A stretch of 64,000 nucleotides of DNA from CALBTQ01 sp036725605. Its GTDB lineage: Bacteria > Lernaellota > Lernaellaia > Lernaellales > Lernaellaceae. Below, in pieces: positions 34,172-43,645 of this stretch. Below the pieces are notes generated by a model. That model was not told where the DNA came from. It was given only the letters and a program-made list of their open reading frames with translations, and did not search any database. A program made the position numbers and the translations under genes. Where the stretch lies: positions 46,054 through 110,053 of the forward strand of contig DAIMDW010000023.1 in assembly GCA_036725605.1 (NCBI GenBank). The letters are read 5' to 3'. Within the stretch, counting starts at the first letter, position 1; each line of letters opens with the position of its first letter.

Positions 34172-36014
34172 TTAAGAACAACACCATGTCCAGGGCGGCC
34201 AAGAGCAGCGCCGCCAGAATCAGCCAGGGCGCGATCCGCTCGATCCCGCCGCGGCCGTCTTCGTTATCGAACGCCGGCAACGCGCCGGCCTGGGTGACGG
34301 TCAAATCGGATTCCTTATCGTCCAGCAGGCTCGCCGCGAACACGCGCAGCGCGCCGGCGTCGGCATATGTATAGAAGCCGGGCATCTCCGGCCGGTACAG
34401 CGCGCGCCCGCCGCGCACGGCCACCGGAATTTTGTTTTCCAGCGGATCGACCAGCACGACGCGCTCGCGCCCCTCGGTGACGGTCAGATCGACGCGGTCG
34501 CCGATGCGGTGGCCGGTGTCGATCTCACCCTCGGGCTTGCGCGAGAAGATGTGCACCACGTTGTGGATGAAAATCGGGAAGGCGCTCTGCAGCGGCAGGT
34601 CGGTCTTGGCCAGGTCGAAGCCGACGCCCAGCAGGAACGTTTCGCCGCGCGGCCGCAACAGCATCAACGCGCCGTCGAAGTGGCCCATGAGCACCACGTC
34701 GTCCTTGGCCGGCTTGAGGATGCGCGCCTCGTCGATCTGCAGCGTGTCCATCACCACGTGGCGCAGCAGCGGGTGCCCTTCGGCCCAGCCGGTCATCGCC
34801 GGTTTCTTCTTCGTGCTCATCACCGCGAAGGGACCGCCGGGCGCGGGGTTGAAATACATCGCGCTGCACACCGGCTCCTGCGGCGGCGTGAAGCGGTCGA
34901 AGATCACCACGTCGGCGGCCGACGACAGCCCGTGGCGGTATTCCTCGGGCCGCACGCTGACCATATCGATTTCCGGATTGAGCGCCAGCGCGTTGTAGAG
35001 GAACAGGTTCTTGTTCGTGACCAGCACGACCTTGGATTTGCGCGTGGGCGGCACGAAGGCGAAGGCGGCGTTGTCGCTGGCCAGCGCGTCGTGCGCGCCG
35101 TCGGCGAACTGCACCTTGCGCAGCAGCGCGGTGACTTTGCCGAAGGTGTTGAAGGGCAGACCGACGACCTGGTTGTGCGTTTCGCCCGGGCCCAGGTCGA
35201 CGCGGTTGATGGTGATCGTGTTTTCGGGCGTGAAGATCGCCAGTTCGGCCGACACCGGCGCGTCGGCGAAGTTGGTCACGCGCAGCAGGGCGTCGTGCGC
35301 CTCGGTGAGGTTGAGGGTTTTGCGCACGTCGAAGGAAGTCAGCGCCAGGTTGGGCAGCGTCTGCCCCACGCCGATCACGCCCAGTTGTACGTTCTCGGCT
35401 TCCGGCGCAACGACCGTCTCGGGTTTGTCGGTCAGCACGTAGAGATGCCTGGTGTCGTTCGCGCCCACGCCGGCGTAGGCGAAACTGGACAACGCGTAGT
35501 CGATCGCCTCGGCGATCTTGGGCCGCGTGCCCGACGGCTTGAGCTTGGTCAGCGCCTGCTTGAGTTCTTCCTGGTTGCCGGTGAAGGGCGTGAGGGCGTC
35601 GATCTCCGCGGCGGCGGAGACGATCATCGCCCGGTCGCTTTCGCGCAGCGTGCTGATCATCCGCCAGGCGTCGCGTTCGGCCAGACGCAGGCGCGAGGGG
35701 CCGTCGCCGTGCGCGGCCATCGACTCGCTGGCGTCGAAGATCAGCACCACCCACCGCCGCTGGAACGAGTCGGCCGGCGGGCGCGGATCAACCAGGGCGA
35801 GGCACAGCAGCAGAATCAGCAGCAGTTGCAGCAGCAGGCTGATCAGTTCCTTCCACAGCGAACGGCGCGAGCCCATGACCTTCTGCCAGATCAGCGTCGA
35901 ACTGACCGCGCGGCCGCGGCGGGCCATGCGCAGCAGATAGATGAGGATCACGGCGGCGGCCAACGCGCCGTAGAGGATGCCGAAGGTGCTCCAACTGATG
36001 CCGTTGGCGATCAT
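34155..36014 (-). CDS. BatA-like membrane protein with VWA domain
   Basis: A 619-residue protein that opens with the BatA/aerotolerance-regulator N-terminal membrane module: two helices (about 10-30 and 55-75) around the sequence SSTLIWQKVMGSRRSLWKEL. A VWA domain follows, with MIDAS DASES (94-98). A beta-rich periplasmic region covers about 270-580, and a last helix near the C-terminus (PWLILAALLLAALDMVLFL) anchors it again. It belongs to the MoxR/VWA operon and overlaps the genes on both sides (17 and 4 bases). The operon's target complex cannot be read from the sequence. Confidence 0.88.
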   Translation of the reverse strand: MIANGISWSTFGILYGALAAAVILIYLLRMARRGRAVSSTLIWQKVMGSRRSLWKELISLLLQLLLILLLCLALVDPRPPADSFQRRWVVLIFDASESMAAHGDGPSRLRLAERDAWRMISTLRESDRAMIVSAAAEIDALTPFTGNQEELKQALTKLKPSGTRPKIAEAIDYALSSFAYAGVGANDTRHLYVLTDKPETVVAPEAENVQLGVIGVGQTLPNLALTSFDVRKTLNLTEAHDALLRVTNFADAPVSAELAIFTPENTITINRVDLGPGETHNQVVGLPFNTFGKVTALLRKVQFADGAHDALASDNAAFAFVPPTRKSKVVLVTNKNLFLYNALALNPEIDMVSVRPEEYRHGLSSAADVVIFDRFTPPQEPVCSAMYFNPAPGGPFAVMSTKKKPAMTGWAEGHPLLRHVVMDTLQIDEARILKPAKDDVVLMGHFDGALMLLRPRGETFLLGVGFDLAKTDLPLQSAFPIFIHNVVHIFSRKPEGEIDTGHRIGDRVDLTVTEGRERVVLVDPLENKIPVAVRGGRALYRPEMPGFYTYADAGALRVFAASLLDDKESDLTVTQAGALPAFDNEDGRGGIERIAPWLILAALLLAALDMVLFLNGKLS

Positions 36015-36889
36015 TTGACGAACTGCCCCTGCCGAAAAACGTTGAGAATCATGTCTTCAAACGGAATCGAGGTATGCGCGTACAGGTAGTGGCAGTGCAA
36101 CCCGTGGCAGGTGTTGCGCAGCCGGTCGAGGTACGCGTTGTATTCGGTTTCGTAGCGGCGTAGCGCGCGATTGGAAATCGTCACCTGGTGCCGCTTGCCG
36201 GTTTCGCTGTCGGCCATAAGCACCGTGCCGCGCCACTTGGGCTTGGCTTCGTACTCGTGATGCAGGCACACCGCCGACAGGTCGAAGCCGCCGCTGTACA
36301 CGCCCTTGAGCGCACGTTCGTAGCCGGCCTCGTCCCAGAAATCCGAGACGATCACCACCAGGCCCTTGGTGCGCGTTTTAGCGGTGAAGGTCGCCAGCGC
36401 CTTGAGCATGTCGGTGGTCGGCGTCGGCTCGAGCTTCTCCAGAAAGTCGAAGACCTTCATGATCTGCCCCTTGCCGCGCAGCATCGGCAGCTCGGGCAGC
36501 AGCTCGGGCCCGAAGGGGTTGATCGCGATCGAGTCGAGATTATTCAGCGCCACGTAGGCCAGCGCGGCGACGACCTTCTTGCCGTAATCGAATTTGCTCG
36601 GGTGACCGAAGTCCATCGACTTGGAGGTGTCCAGCAGGAAGTAGACGTTCAGGTTTTCTTCCTCGTGGAACAGCTTGGTGACCAGTTGCTCGACGCGCGC
36701 GTAGAGATTCCAGTCCAGGTAGCGCGGATCGTCGCCGGGCGCGTAATCGCGGTAGTCGGCGAACTCCATGCCCCAACCGATTTTCTTCGAGCGCGACTGG
36801 GCCTGCGTTTTGCCGTGAAAGAGCTTCTTGGACAGCAAATACAGGTATTCCAGTTTCTTCAGAAACTCGTCGTCGAACAGTTTGCCCAT
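36011..36889 (-). CDS. DUF58 protein (VWA-like)
   Basis: A 292-residue cytoplasmic DUF58 protein. The family core is DYAPGDDPRYLDWNLYAR (about 45-62), followed by a VWA-like fold with LLDTSKSMDFG as its metal-site motif and VIVSDFWD later. DUF58 proteins co-occur with MoxR ATPases and BatA-type proteins and are thought to work as one module. ATG at 36889 (MGKLFDDEFLKKLEYL) matches the family start; a GTG four codons upstream is the alternative. The stop overlaps the BatA-like start by four bases. Confidence 0.9.
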   Translation of the reverse strand: MGKLFDDEFLKKLEYLYLLSKKLFHGKTQAQSRSKKIGWGMEFADYRDYAPGDDPRYLDWNLYARVEQLVTKLFHEEENLNVYFLLDTSKSMDFGHPSKFDYGKKVVAALAYVALNNLDSIAINPFGPELLPELPMLRGKGQIMKVFDFLEKLEPTPTTDMLKALATFTAKTRTKGLVVIVSDFWDEAGYERALKGVYSGGFDLSAVCLHHEYEAKPKWRGTVLMADSETGKRHQVTISNRALRRYETEYNAYLDRLRNTCHGLHCHYLYAHTSIPFEDMILNVFRQGQFVK

Positions 36890-36964
36890 GGTCTCCGTCA
36901 CTCGTTAAGCATCGATCGCCGGTTAAGCGTTACGGCCGACGATGCGTGGTTCATCCCCGCTCCG

Positions 36965-38725
36965 TCAGCGAAGCGTGCTGCTTGCCTTTTTGACTTTCGG
37001 CGGCGCCGAAGGCAGGTCGGCGCCCGGTTCCGGTATGGCGGGCGGGGTGAGTTGTCCGTCCTGTTGATTGGGCGTCGATGCGCCCGCGGGCCCCAGCGCC
37101 GCGGGATTGATCGACTGCAGGTAACGTTGCACGTACGAGCGGATCGACAAGGGGATCGTCGCATCGTTGATCAACTGCAACGCTTCTTGTTTGTAGGAAT
37201 TGTAAATCTGGCCGTAGGTCTGCATTGCATTGGGATCGGCGTCCTCGAGGATCTGCACCGACGATTGGCCTTCGCCGATCTGCCCCTGCACCGCGTCCTT
37301 CTGCCGGTTGTTGGCCAGTTCCTCGTGCTTGACCTTGATCGCGCCGCGGAAGGTGCCGCCGCCGCGTCCGGCCCGGCTGCCGCCGAAGTTGCCCTGCTCG
37401 ACCTGATCGCCCATTTGCATGTTCATCTTCAATTCGTTTTGCATCTCGGGCGTCATTTTGACCATCCGCCATTCGGCGTCCTCGGGCACCTGCTGACCCT
37501 GGTCGGCGCTGAGCACCTTCACCTTGCCGGGCTGCTGGCCACGCTGTTGGGCCCGCTGTTTGTTGACTTCCTGTTTCTTCTGCGCCACCCGGCCCAGGTG
37601 CTTGGCGTACTCGCTGAGAAACTCGTTGAACGCCTGCTTCTGCGCGCCCTGCGTGGCGTTGCGGAAGGCGCCCTGCGCGTCGTTGTCGGTGGAGCCTTGC
37701 GCGGCGAAACCCGATTGCATGCTCATTACGCTGGCCGCGGCCAGGCCCTCGCCGGCGTTCTTCTCGATTTTTTCCATGTACTCTTCGACGTTCTGGATAT
37801 TCGGATCCTCGTCGAAGAGGTATTCGTCGAGCTGCGAGAAGGCCATGGCCATCGAGGAATCGATTTCCGCGTCCACGTCGCCCATGGCCCGCAGGTCGCT
37901 CAGGTGCAGTTCGTTGTCGAAACGCACCGCCGGCAGACCGTCCAACGCCAGCACTTCCTGCCGGCGCGCGCCCGCCGCGTCGCGGGTCATGTCCTCACGA
38001 TAGATGGTTTCGGGCAGTTCCGGTTCTTCTTGCGGGAGCGCCGCCATTGCCGCCTGCGCCCGTTCGCGCAGTTCGGCCAGGCGCTGACGCCACGAGCCGA
38101 ACAGGCCCTGCAGGCCGCGCACCGCCGGCAGCATCATCGTGTTGGGCGGCAGGTCGCGCAGGCCGTCGTCGGCCAGTTCTTCGGGAATCTGCAGGGTGTC
38201 GATCACCGATTTCGGCGGTTCTTTCTGCATCCAGGCGGCGAGGTTGAGCGCCGCGACCACGTAGATCAGCGGCAGCAAAAAGGCGAGGGTGGCCAGGCGT
38301 TTGCCGTTGCCCGGCGTCCACAGCGGGAAGTGCCGTTTGACGTCGACCCGCTCGGCCTGCTCGCGCGCGTCGGCGACGGCCAGGGCCATCAGCGGCGTTT
38401 GCGTGTCGCGGGCGGAAAATTCCAGCGCGTTGGTCAGGCGATCTTTCAGATCGGCGCGCAGGTCGATCTGCCGGGCAAGGCGTTGCCGCGACAGTCCGAG
38501 CAGACCGTAGACGACGCACGCCACCAGCGTCAGCACGCCGGTTACGATTAAAAGGACAGTCCACAGGCCGTAGGCTTGGGGAACGAATTGTTGCAGCACG
38601 ATGGTGACCGCGGCCAGCGCGGCCCAAATCGGTAGGGCATACGAAAAGAGCCAAAGCGTCCTGACTAGGAATTCACGCAGGCGGGCTTGAGAAACTTTGC
38701 GTATGACTTCATGCAATTCCGCCAT
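36965..38725 (-). CDS. DUF4175-like membrane protein, first gene of MoxR/VWA operon
   Basis: A 586-residue protein with three membrane helices (about 26-46, 54-74 and 142-165). A very long, mostly helical, Gln/Ala/Glu-rich region fills the rest, with low-complexity stretches (QRAQQRGQQPGK, GGSRAGRGGGTFRG). The C-terminus contains PLSIRSYVQRYLQSINP, resembling the conserved tail near the end of DUF4175-type proteins from MoxR operons. It is about 75 bases upstream of the DUF58 gene and leads the operon. It is probably a membrane scaffold. The family call is tentative. Confidence 0.72.
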   Translation of the reverse strand: MAELHEVIRKVSQARLREFLVRTLWLFSYALPIWAALAAVTIVLQQFVPQAYGLWTVLLIVTGVLTLVACVVYGLLGLSRQRLARQIDLRADLKDRLTNALEFSARDTQTPLMALAVADAREQAERVDVKRHFPLWTPGNGKRLATLAFLLPLIYVVAALNLAAWMQKEPPKSVIDTLQIPEELADDGLRDLPPNTMMLPAVRGLQGLFGSWRQRLAELRERAQAAMAALPQEEPELPETIYREDMTRDAAGARRQEVLALDGLPAVRFDNELHLSDLRAMGDVDAEIDSSMAMAFSQLDEYLFDEDPNIQNVEEYMEKIEKNAGEGLAAASVMSMQSGFAAQGSTDNDAQGAFRNATQGAQKQAFNEFLSEYAKHLGRVAQKKQEVNKQRAQQRGQQPGKVKVLSADQGQQVPEDAEWRMVKMTPEMQNELKMNMQMGDQVEQGNFGGSRAGRGGGTFRGAIKVKHEELANNRQKDAVQGQIGEGQSSVQILEDADPNAMQTYGQIYNSYKQEALQLINDATIPLSIRSYVQRYLQSINPAALGPAGASTPNQQDGQLTPPAIPEPGADLPSAPPKVKKASSTLR

Positions 38726-38925
38726 CTACCATCCTGTAAATAAAGCCGGCCTGCCCCCACGCAGGCGCCAAGTTTGACATAGTTTTCACGCTCAAGTCAA
38801 TCATCCGCTAGAATATAAGACCGATTTCGCCGTTTGCTTGATTTTCCACGATTTTTCCGGTAGGTAGCTCCCGGACGGGCAAAACAATTGTTGTTCGCCG
38901 TCGCGACCCTTGCTAGGATAGCCGC

Positions 38926-39879
38926 ATGAAACATCTCGCTTTGATTTTCGCGATAATCCTGTCGTTGCTCGTCGCGGCCTGTGAAAAGCCGTTGGAACAG
39001 ACGGTCGACGATCTGAAAAGCGCCGATGCGCAGGTGCGCCAAAAGGCGATCGATCGCCTGAGCGCCGAGGGCGAACAACTGGCGCCGCGCCTGGCCAGTT
39101 CCCTGTCCACCAACGACGACACCGAGCGCGACGCGCTGTTTAGCATCCTGCGCCGCCAGGGCGAAAAGGCGCTGCCGGAGATGCTCGATAAGATCGGCTA
39201 CGTCTTCCGCGACAAAAAAACGCGCGAAGGCTTCACCGAGTATTTCCGCAGTCAGGGCGACAAGGGCTATCAGGCGCTGCTCGACGAGTTGATGAAAACG
39301 GCCGAGCAGGAAGCGGGCGAGGCCACCGGCAGCGGCTCGATGGTCAAGCTGGCGGCGCTGCACCACCGTTTCGAGTCGCTGAGCCTGATTCTGGAAAGCC
39401 TCGACAACAACGTCAACGTCGGGCGCGTGCCCGAATTGCTCAAACATTCGCACGGGCCGGTGCGCACACGCGCGGCTTATCTGCTGTGCACGAAAAACTG
39501 GCAGCCCTCCGGCGATCCCGACGTGGCGATGATCTATTACACGCATCTGGTGGGCGCGCTGGCCTGTCCCAACGTCAGCGAGCCGGTGCAGGACGCCGGG
39601 CGGATGGCCGCCGCGAATTTCAAACTGTTTTTGGAAACCGAAGCCAAATATCCCGCCGGCGCCGACGCCCGTTACCAGGTGCTGGCCGCGGCGGGCACCG
39701 ACGAAGTCGCGCGCTACCTGTACGATCAGGCGCGCGCCACGCCCAACGAGTTTTTGCTCTACAATTATTTCCTCGTGCTGCACAACATGCAGACCGACCT
39801 GGCCGAAAAGTTGTCCGCCAAATTGCTGGCCGATCCGAAATTGGGCAAATCGTTGCGCGCGTTGGATCCGCGATTGTAA
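38926..39879 (+). CDS. lipoprotein with HEAT-like helical repeats
   Basis: A 317-residue lipoprotein with lipobox LLVAAC (Cys at residue 19 or close to it). The body is almost wholly helical. The first repeats (TVDDLKSADAQVRQKAIDRLS, shown as DLKSADAQVRQKAIDRL, then QLAPRLASSLSTNDDTERDALFSILRRQG) match the paired-helix pattern of HEAT or PBS-lyase-like repeats, which bind proteins. It is transcribed away from the MoxR/VWA operon across a 200-base gap. No catalytic motif is seen. A role as an envelope binding protein is inference. Confidence 0.75.
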   Translation: MKHLALIFAIILSLLVAACEKPLEQTVDDLKSADAQVRQKAIDRLSAEGEQLAPRLASSLSTNDDTERDALFSILRRQGEKALPEMLDKIGYVFRDKKTREGFTEYFRSQGDKGYQALLDELMKTAEQEAGEATGSGSMVKLAALHHRFESLSLILESLDNNVNVGRVPELLKHSHGPVRTRAAYLLCTKNWQPSGDPDVAMIYYTHLVGALACPNVSEPVQDAGRMAAANFKLFLETEAKYPAGADARYQVLAAAGTDEVARYLYDQARATPNEFLLYNYFLVLHNMQTDLAEKLSAKLLADPKLGKSLRALDPRL

Positions 39880-40006
39880 ACAAGCATTTATTAACCAAAC
39901 GAAAAATAAAGCAATTTCGTTTTATTTGGATAAAACGCTTGTGTATTTTTTCCCCGATGCCGATATGGATTTCAATTGATAATCGTTTATTTTTTCGGGG
40001 AGAAAA

Positions 40007-42481
40007 ATGAAGAGAGCAGCAAAACTAAGCGCGGTACTGTTTTTGTTGGTGATGACGTTATTTGTCGTCGGCATGGCCGGTTGCGACGATGACGACGACG
40101 ATGATCAGGACCGCACCGCCATGGATGACGACACGACGGACGATGACGACGATGATTTCGTCCCGCCGGACGGTGACGACGATGATGACACCACCGATGA
40201 CGATACGGTCGATGACGATACGGTCGATGACGACACCACCGATGATGACACCACCGATGATGATACGGCCGATGACGACACAACCGATGATGATACGGCC
40301 GATGATGATACGGCCGATGACGACACCACCGATGACGACACAACCGATGATGACACCACCGATGACGATACGACCGACGACGACACAACCGATGATGATA
40401 CGGCCGACGATGATACGGCCGACGATGATACGGCCGACGACGACACAACCGATGACGACACAACCGATGATGATACGACCGATGATGATACGGCCGACGA
40501 CGATACGGCCGATGACGACACGGCTGACGACGACATAATGGATGTGGGAATCGCCGCCGGCGGCCGCCCGGCTTCGAACGGCCATCAAACCAGGCTTGCG
40601 CCGAACGACACGGTGTATACGTTGGCCGCGGAGGATCGCTTCCTGAGGCTGTTTTACCAGACCGACAAAGCGGTGAATGTTGAGACCATCGCCTTTGACT
40701 ATATCGATCAGCCGGCACTGGCGATCGATGACGAAGGTTACATGCATATCGCTTATTCAAACGTCTCCGACATCATCTATGTCAACAACATCAGCGGTAA
40801 TTGGGAAAGCGAAACGGTGGCGTCGCCCGGTTACCAGATGGGCCGGATCGACATTGCCGTGGATTCGACGGGCCTGGTTTACGTCATGTACTCGGATGGC
40901 GACACCAATGAATTGATCTGTGCCGACAACGGCGGCGGCGGGTGGAATTTGACCGCGGTGGCAACGATCGGTTGGTTCGGCGCCCGGGTGTCCGCGCAAA
41001 TCGACAGCGCCGACAATCTGCATATCTTCTACCTTGACGATACCGCCGAACGCATGAAATACGCCACCTTCACCGAAAAGGGCTGGAACGTCGAAACGCT
41101 CGACGACGCGGTCCGCGTGTTGGGCTACCCGGACATGATGCTGGACGGGAACGATCACGCCCACATCAGCTATTGCGACTACGACAACTACGATTTGAAA
41201 TACGGCAGCAACGCCACGGGCTCCTGGGTCTACGAAACGGTGGACTCCACCTATGGCCGCGGATTCTTCTCCGCGATCGCCGTGACGCCCACCGGCGAGG
41301 CGTATATCGCTTACGGCGATAATCCCAACCAAGACATGATGCAGGCGACCAATGAAGCCGGCAGTTGGGCCATCTCCACGCTGGATTCCGAGTGCGATTT
41401 GTGGATCTGCGATATCGCCCTGGACGCCGACGGCCACCCGTATGCGACCTATCTCAACCAATTCAACTTCAGCCTGATGGTGGCCAACAACGGCACGCTG
41501 GATTATCTGTCGCCGGCCGGTTATGCCCGTGACAATTTCAAATTCCTGATCGACGCCGACGGTCACCGTCACCTGACCTATGCGATAACCGGCATCGATT
41601 CGGGCGTGATGTACGCCAACGACCTCGTCGACGCCCATACGGTGGAAGTCGTCGACGACACCGTCGATGAAGATCGGGCCAATCCGACCATGGCGCTGAC
41701 CTCCACCGGCAAGGCGTTTATTCTGTACTACGATTACGACAATACGCTGGTGAAGTTGGCGAGCAACGCCTCGGGAAGCTGGTCGAGCGAGACGGTCGCC
41801 ACCGATGCCAATCTCTACACCAAAATGGCGATTGCGGTGGATTCCAACGACGAACCGCTGTTCGCCTATTATGATGCCAATAACTTCAACGTGGTTTTCG
41901 GTACGCACCAGACCGGCTCGTGGCTCTACGACGAATTCGACGGCGCGCAGTCGCCCGCTCTGGCGGTGGACGGCGACGATGCGATTCATCTGATCTATCA
42001 GGACCGGTCGTCGTACAAGTTGAACTACACCACCAACGCCTCGGGCGATTGGGTAACCGAAATCGTCGATAATGACGCCGCGACCGGATACAACAACGCC
42101 ATCGCCTTGGATGCCGACGGCTACGTGCACATCGCCTACAACAACGGCGCCACCGATTCTCTGAATTATGCGACCAACGCCTCGGGCAGTTGGGTGCTGA
42201 GCGTCGTCGACGACGCCGTCAACGGGGCGAGCGCCATCGACCTGATCCTCGACGGCGACGGCAAGGCGCACATCAGCTATAACGACAGTTACGATTATGT
42301 AATTCACTACGCGACGAACATGAGCGGTTCCTGGGAGGCGTTTACAATCTGCGATATCAACTCCGACTCGACCTCGGGGATCGCCCTGGACGCCGACGGA
42401 TTCATCCACGAGCTCTTCACCAACGGCGGCACACTGTACGAATTCATCTTCCCCGCCGGAATGGCGGCGGCCGGCAAATAA
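40007..42481 (+). CDS. poly-Asp/Thr linker lipoprotein with beta-propeller-like repeats
   Basis: An 824-residue lipoprotein. Lipobox Cys26 (VGMAGC) is followed directly by Asp at position +2. Residues 27-180 are an acidic linker of about 23 DDDTx units after shorter Asp runs. From about residue 215 the protein repeats a unit of 40-50 residues, with a strand ending in xxYATNASGSW, then a strand like ETVDD and a strand like IALDADGxxHIAYxN. This is the pattern of a beta-propeller or similar repeated-blade fold. GGGGAGAAAA before the ATG supports the start. An intrinsic terminator follows. Ligand binding or adhesion at the surface is inference. Confidence 0.85.
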   Translation: MKRAAKLSAVLFLLVMTLFVVGMAGCDDDDDDDQDRTAMDDDTTDDDDDDFVPPDGDDDDDTTDDDTVDDDTVDDDTTDDDTTDDDTADDDTTDDDTADDDTADDDTTDDDTTDDDTTDDDTTDDDTTDDDTADDDTADDDTADDDTTDDDTTDDDTTDDDTADDDTADDDTADDDIMDVGIAAGGRPASNGHQTRLAPNDTVYTLAAEDRFLRLFYQTDKAVNVETIAFDYIDQPALAIDDEGYMHIAYSNVSDIIYVNNISGNWESETVASPGYQMGRIDIAVDSTGLVYVMYSDGDTNELICADNGGGGWNLTAVATIGWFGARVSAQIDSADNLHIFYLDDTAERMKYATFTEKGWNVETLDDAVRVLGYPDMMLDGNDHAHISYCDYDNYDLKYGSNATGSWVYETVDSTYGRGFFSAIAVTPTGEAYIAYGDNPNQDMMQATNEAGSWAISTLDSECDLWICDIALDADGHPYATYLNQFNFSLMVANNGTLDYLSPAGYARDNFKFLIDADGHRHLTYAITGIDSGVMYANDLVDAHTVEVVDDTVDEDRANPTMALTSTGKAFILYYDYDNTLVKLASNASGSWSSETVATDANLYTKMAIAVDSNDEPLFAYYDANNFNVVFGTHQTGSWLYDEFDGAQSPALAVDGDDAIHLIYQDRSSYKLNYTTNASGDWVTEIVDNDAATGYNNAIALDADGYVHIAYNNGATDSLNYATNASGSWVLSVVDDAVNGASAIDLILDGDGKAHISYNDSYDYVIHYATNMSGSWEAFTICDINSDSTSGIALDADGFIHELFTNGGTLYEFIFPAGMAAAGK
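40187..40531 (+). repeat. 15-base minisatellite encoding DDDTx repeats
   Basis: About 23 tandem copies of a 15-base unit GAYGAYGAYACNRCC (variants end in ACC, GCC or GTC) within the lipoprotein gene. Unit changes keep the reading frame. Copies differ mostly in third positions and in the fifth codon (Thr, Ala or Val). Confidence 0.9.
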
Positions 42482-42498
42482 ACGACGGCATTAACGAA

Positions 42499-42537
42499 AA
42501 CGGCCCGCAGTCGAATCGATCGCGGGCCGTTTTTTTA
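42499..42537 (+). terminator. Rho-independent terminator
   Basis: AACGGCCCGC (42499-42508) pairs with GCGGGCCGTT (42522-42531), followed by a T-run to 42537. It lies 18 bases after the stop of the minisatellite lipoprotein and separates it from the convergent gene. Confidence 0.9.
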
Positions 42538-42550
42538 TTAAAAGGAGAAT

Positions 42551-43315
42551 TTATTCTTCGGAGGTCATGCGCAGACCCAGGCCCAGGCCGAGGTTCAGCC
42601 GGACGAAAAACGCGCTGTTGAACGCGTCGGGCAGTTCCTCGATCGTCTTCGAGCCGTTTTCCCAATCCGAGACGATCGGCTGGCCCTGCCAACCCAGCGT
42701 CAGGCTTTCCACCGTCAGCAACGCCCCGCTGCTGCGCTTGGGCATGCCGCTGTACATGTCCACCCGCAAGCCGGCTTCGAGGATCATGCCGGTTTGCACG
42801 ATCTCCTCCTCGCCCCGGCGCGGCATATTGTCCCAGCCCAACGTCGCCAACTGGCCGTCGACGGTCAGGGTCTGCTTCGCGTAGCCGATGCCCATCACGG
42901 GGAAAATCTGCACCAGGCGGTTGTCGACGATCGCCGTGCCCCACCGCGCCAGAATCTCATACCCTTCCAGCGAAGCGTCCACCGCGGCGCCGCCGGTTTC
43001 CTGCTCCCAGAAGCCGCCGGCGAAGGCGAAGAAGAAATCGCGGGTCGACACGAAGGCCAGCTCGAAGTTCCAATCGTCGATCCGCTCGCTGAACGGATCG
43101 GTGCCGCCCGCCGCCAGTTTGCTGTTCAAGCGGCCGAAATCGTAGGACCGCAGCGCTTTGCCCGCCGACAGGTACACGCCCACGTCGATGCCGATCTCCT
43201 CGATGTCGCCGAAGCGCTTCTCGAAGGGGCTGGGCTCGTCTTCCTGGCTTTCGGCCGCCAGAACCGGCGCGGCCAGCAACAACAGTATGATGATCGTAAT
43301 CGACAGTCTGCGCAT
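42551..43315 (-). CDS. probable outer-membrane beta-barrel or exported beta protein
   Basis: A 254-residue protein with a signal peptide (MRRLSITIIILLLLAAPVLA, cut near residue 20) and strand-rich sequence (FELAFVSTRDFFFAFAGGFW, ILARWGTAIVDNRLVQIFPVMGIGYAKQ, in parts). Alternating polar and aromatic residues suggest a small beta barrel of 8-10 strands, although the C-terminus (GLRMTSEE) lacks the classic terminal Phe. The start at 43315 is preferred because AGGAGG lies six bases upstream; an ATG two codons earlier abuts that site. It converges on the minisatellite lipoprotein gene, with the terminator between them. The function is unknown. Confidence 0.72.
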   Translation of the reverse strand: MRRLSITIIILLLLAAPVLAAESQEDEPSPFEKRFGDIEEIGIDVGVYLSAGKALRSYDFGRLNSKLAAGGTDPFSERIDDWNFELAFVSTRDFFFAFAGGFWEQETGGAAVDASLEGYEILARWGTAIVDNRLVQIFPVMGIGYAKQTLTVDGQLATLGWDNMPRRGEEEIVQTGMILEAGLRVDMYSGMPKRSSGALLTVESLTLGWQGQPIVSDWENGSKTIEELPDAFNSAFFVRLNLGLGLGLRMTSEE

Positions 43316-43645
43316 ATCCATCCTCCTGAATATGAATACCCCGATCCTAGCCAGCCGGGCGGGTCGGAATCAAGGCATCTGTTTAAAAAACACCGCCGAA
43401 GGTGAATTTTGTCTCCTGTGAAAAGGAAACGAATCCGCGTTCGTCGCCGGCTTCCGCCAATCTTGTTGAACGGTCTAGATCGGCGAAATGAGACAAGATG
43501 TCAATAATCAACCATGCAGCGAAAAGTGTATACGATTTTTCGGCCGTTCGAACGGCTCGTTAAACGAAAAACGGCGGTGATTTTCCGCCGTTTGGATACA
43601 CCTATCGTGTTTGGTGGGGAGAGGGCCTGATTTGAAAGGAGCCGC
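43316..43645. other. intergenic gap, AT-richer, with one terminator
   Basis: About 330 bases between two minus-strand genes. It holds the hairpin at 43561-43593 and, at its left end, the ribosome site of the exported beta protein (AGGAGG). The rest is AT-richer than the window average and shows no convincing ORF or promoter. Confidence 0.6.
43561..43593 (-). terminator. Rho-independent terminator of the small orphan gene
   Basis: AAACGGCGG (43569-43577) pairs with CCGCCGTTT (43585-43593). On the minus strand the stem is followed by TTTTCGTTTA. It lies 53 bases past the stop of the gene ending at 43646. Confidence 0.75.

Noticed and set aside
38774..38799. TTGAC/GTCAA inverted repeat and a TTGACA in the divergent gap as promoter or operator
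   Set aside because: No acceptable -10 box lies 16-18 bases from TTGACA on either strand, and the arms are only five bases long.
40187..40531. Tandem repeats as a possible CRISPR array
   Set aside because: Units are contiguous and 15 bases long, without spacers, and lie in frame within a gene.
40105..40536. Minus-strand frame of Ser/Val repeats (SSAVSSSAV)
   Set aside because: It is the complement of the Asp/Thr minisatellite, whose plus-strand frame continues from a lipoprotein signal into a folded domain.
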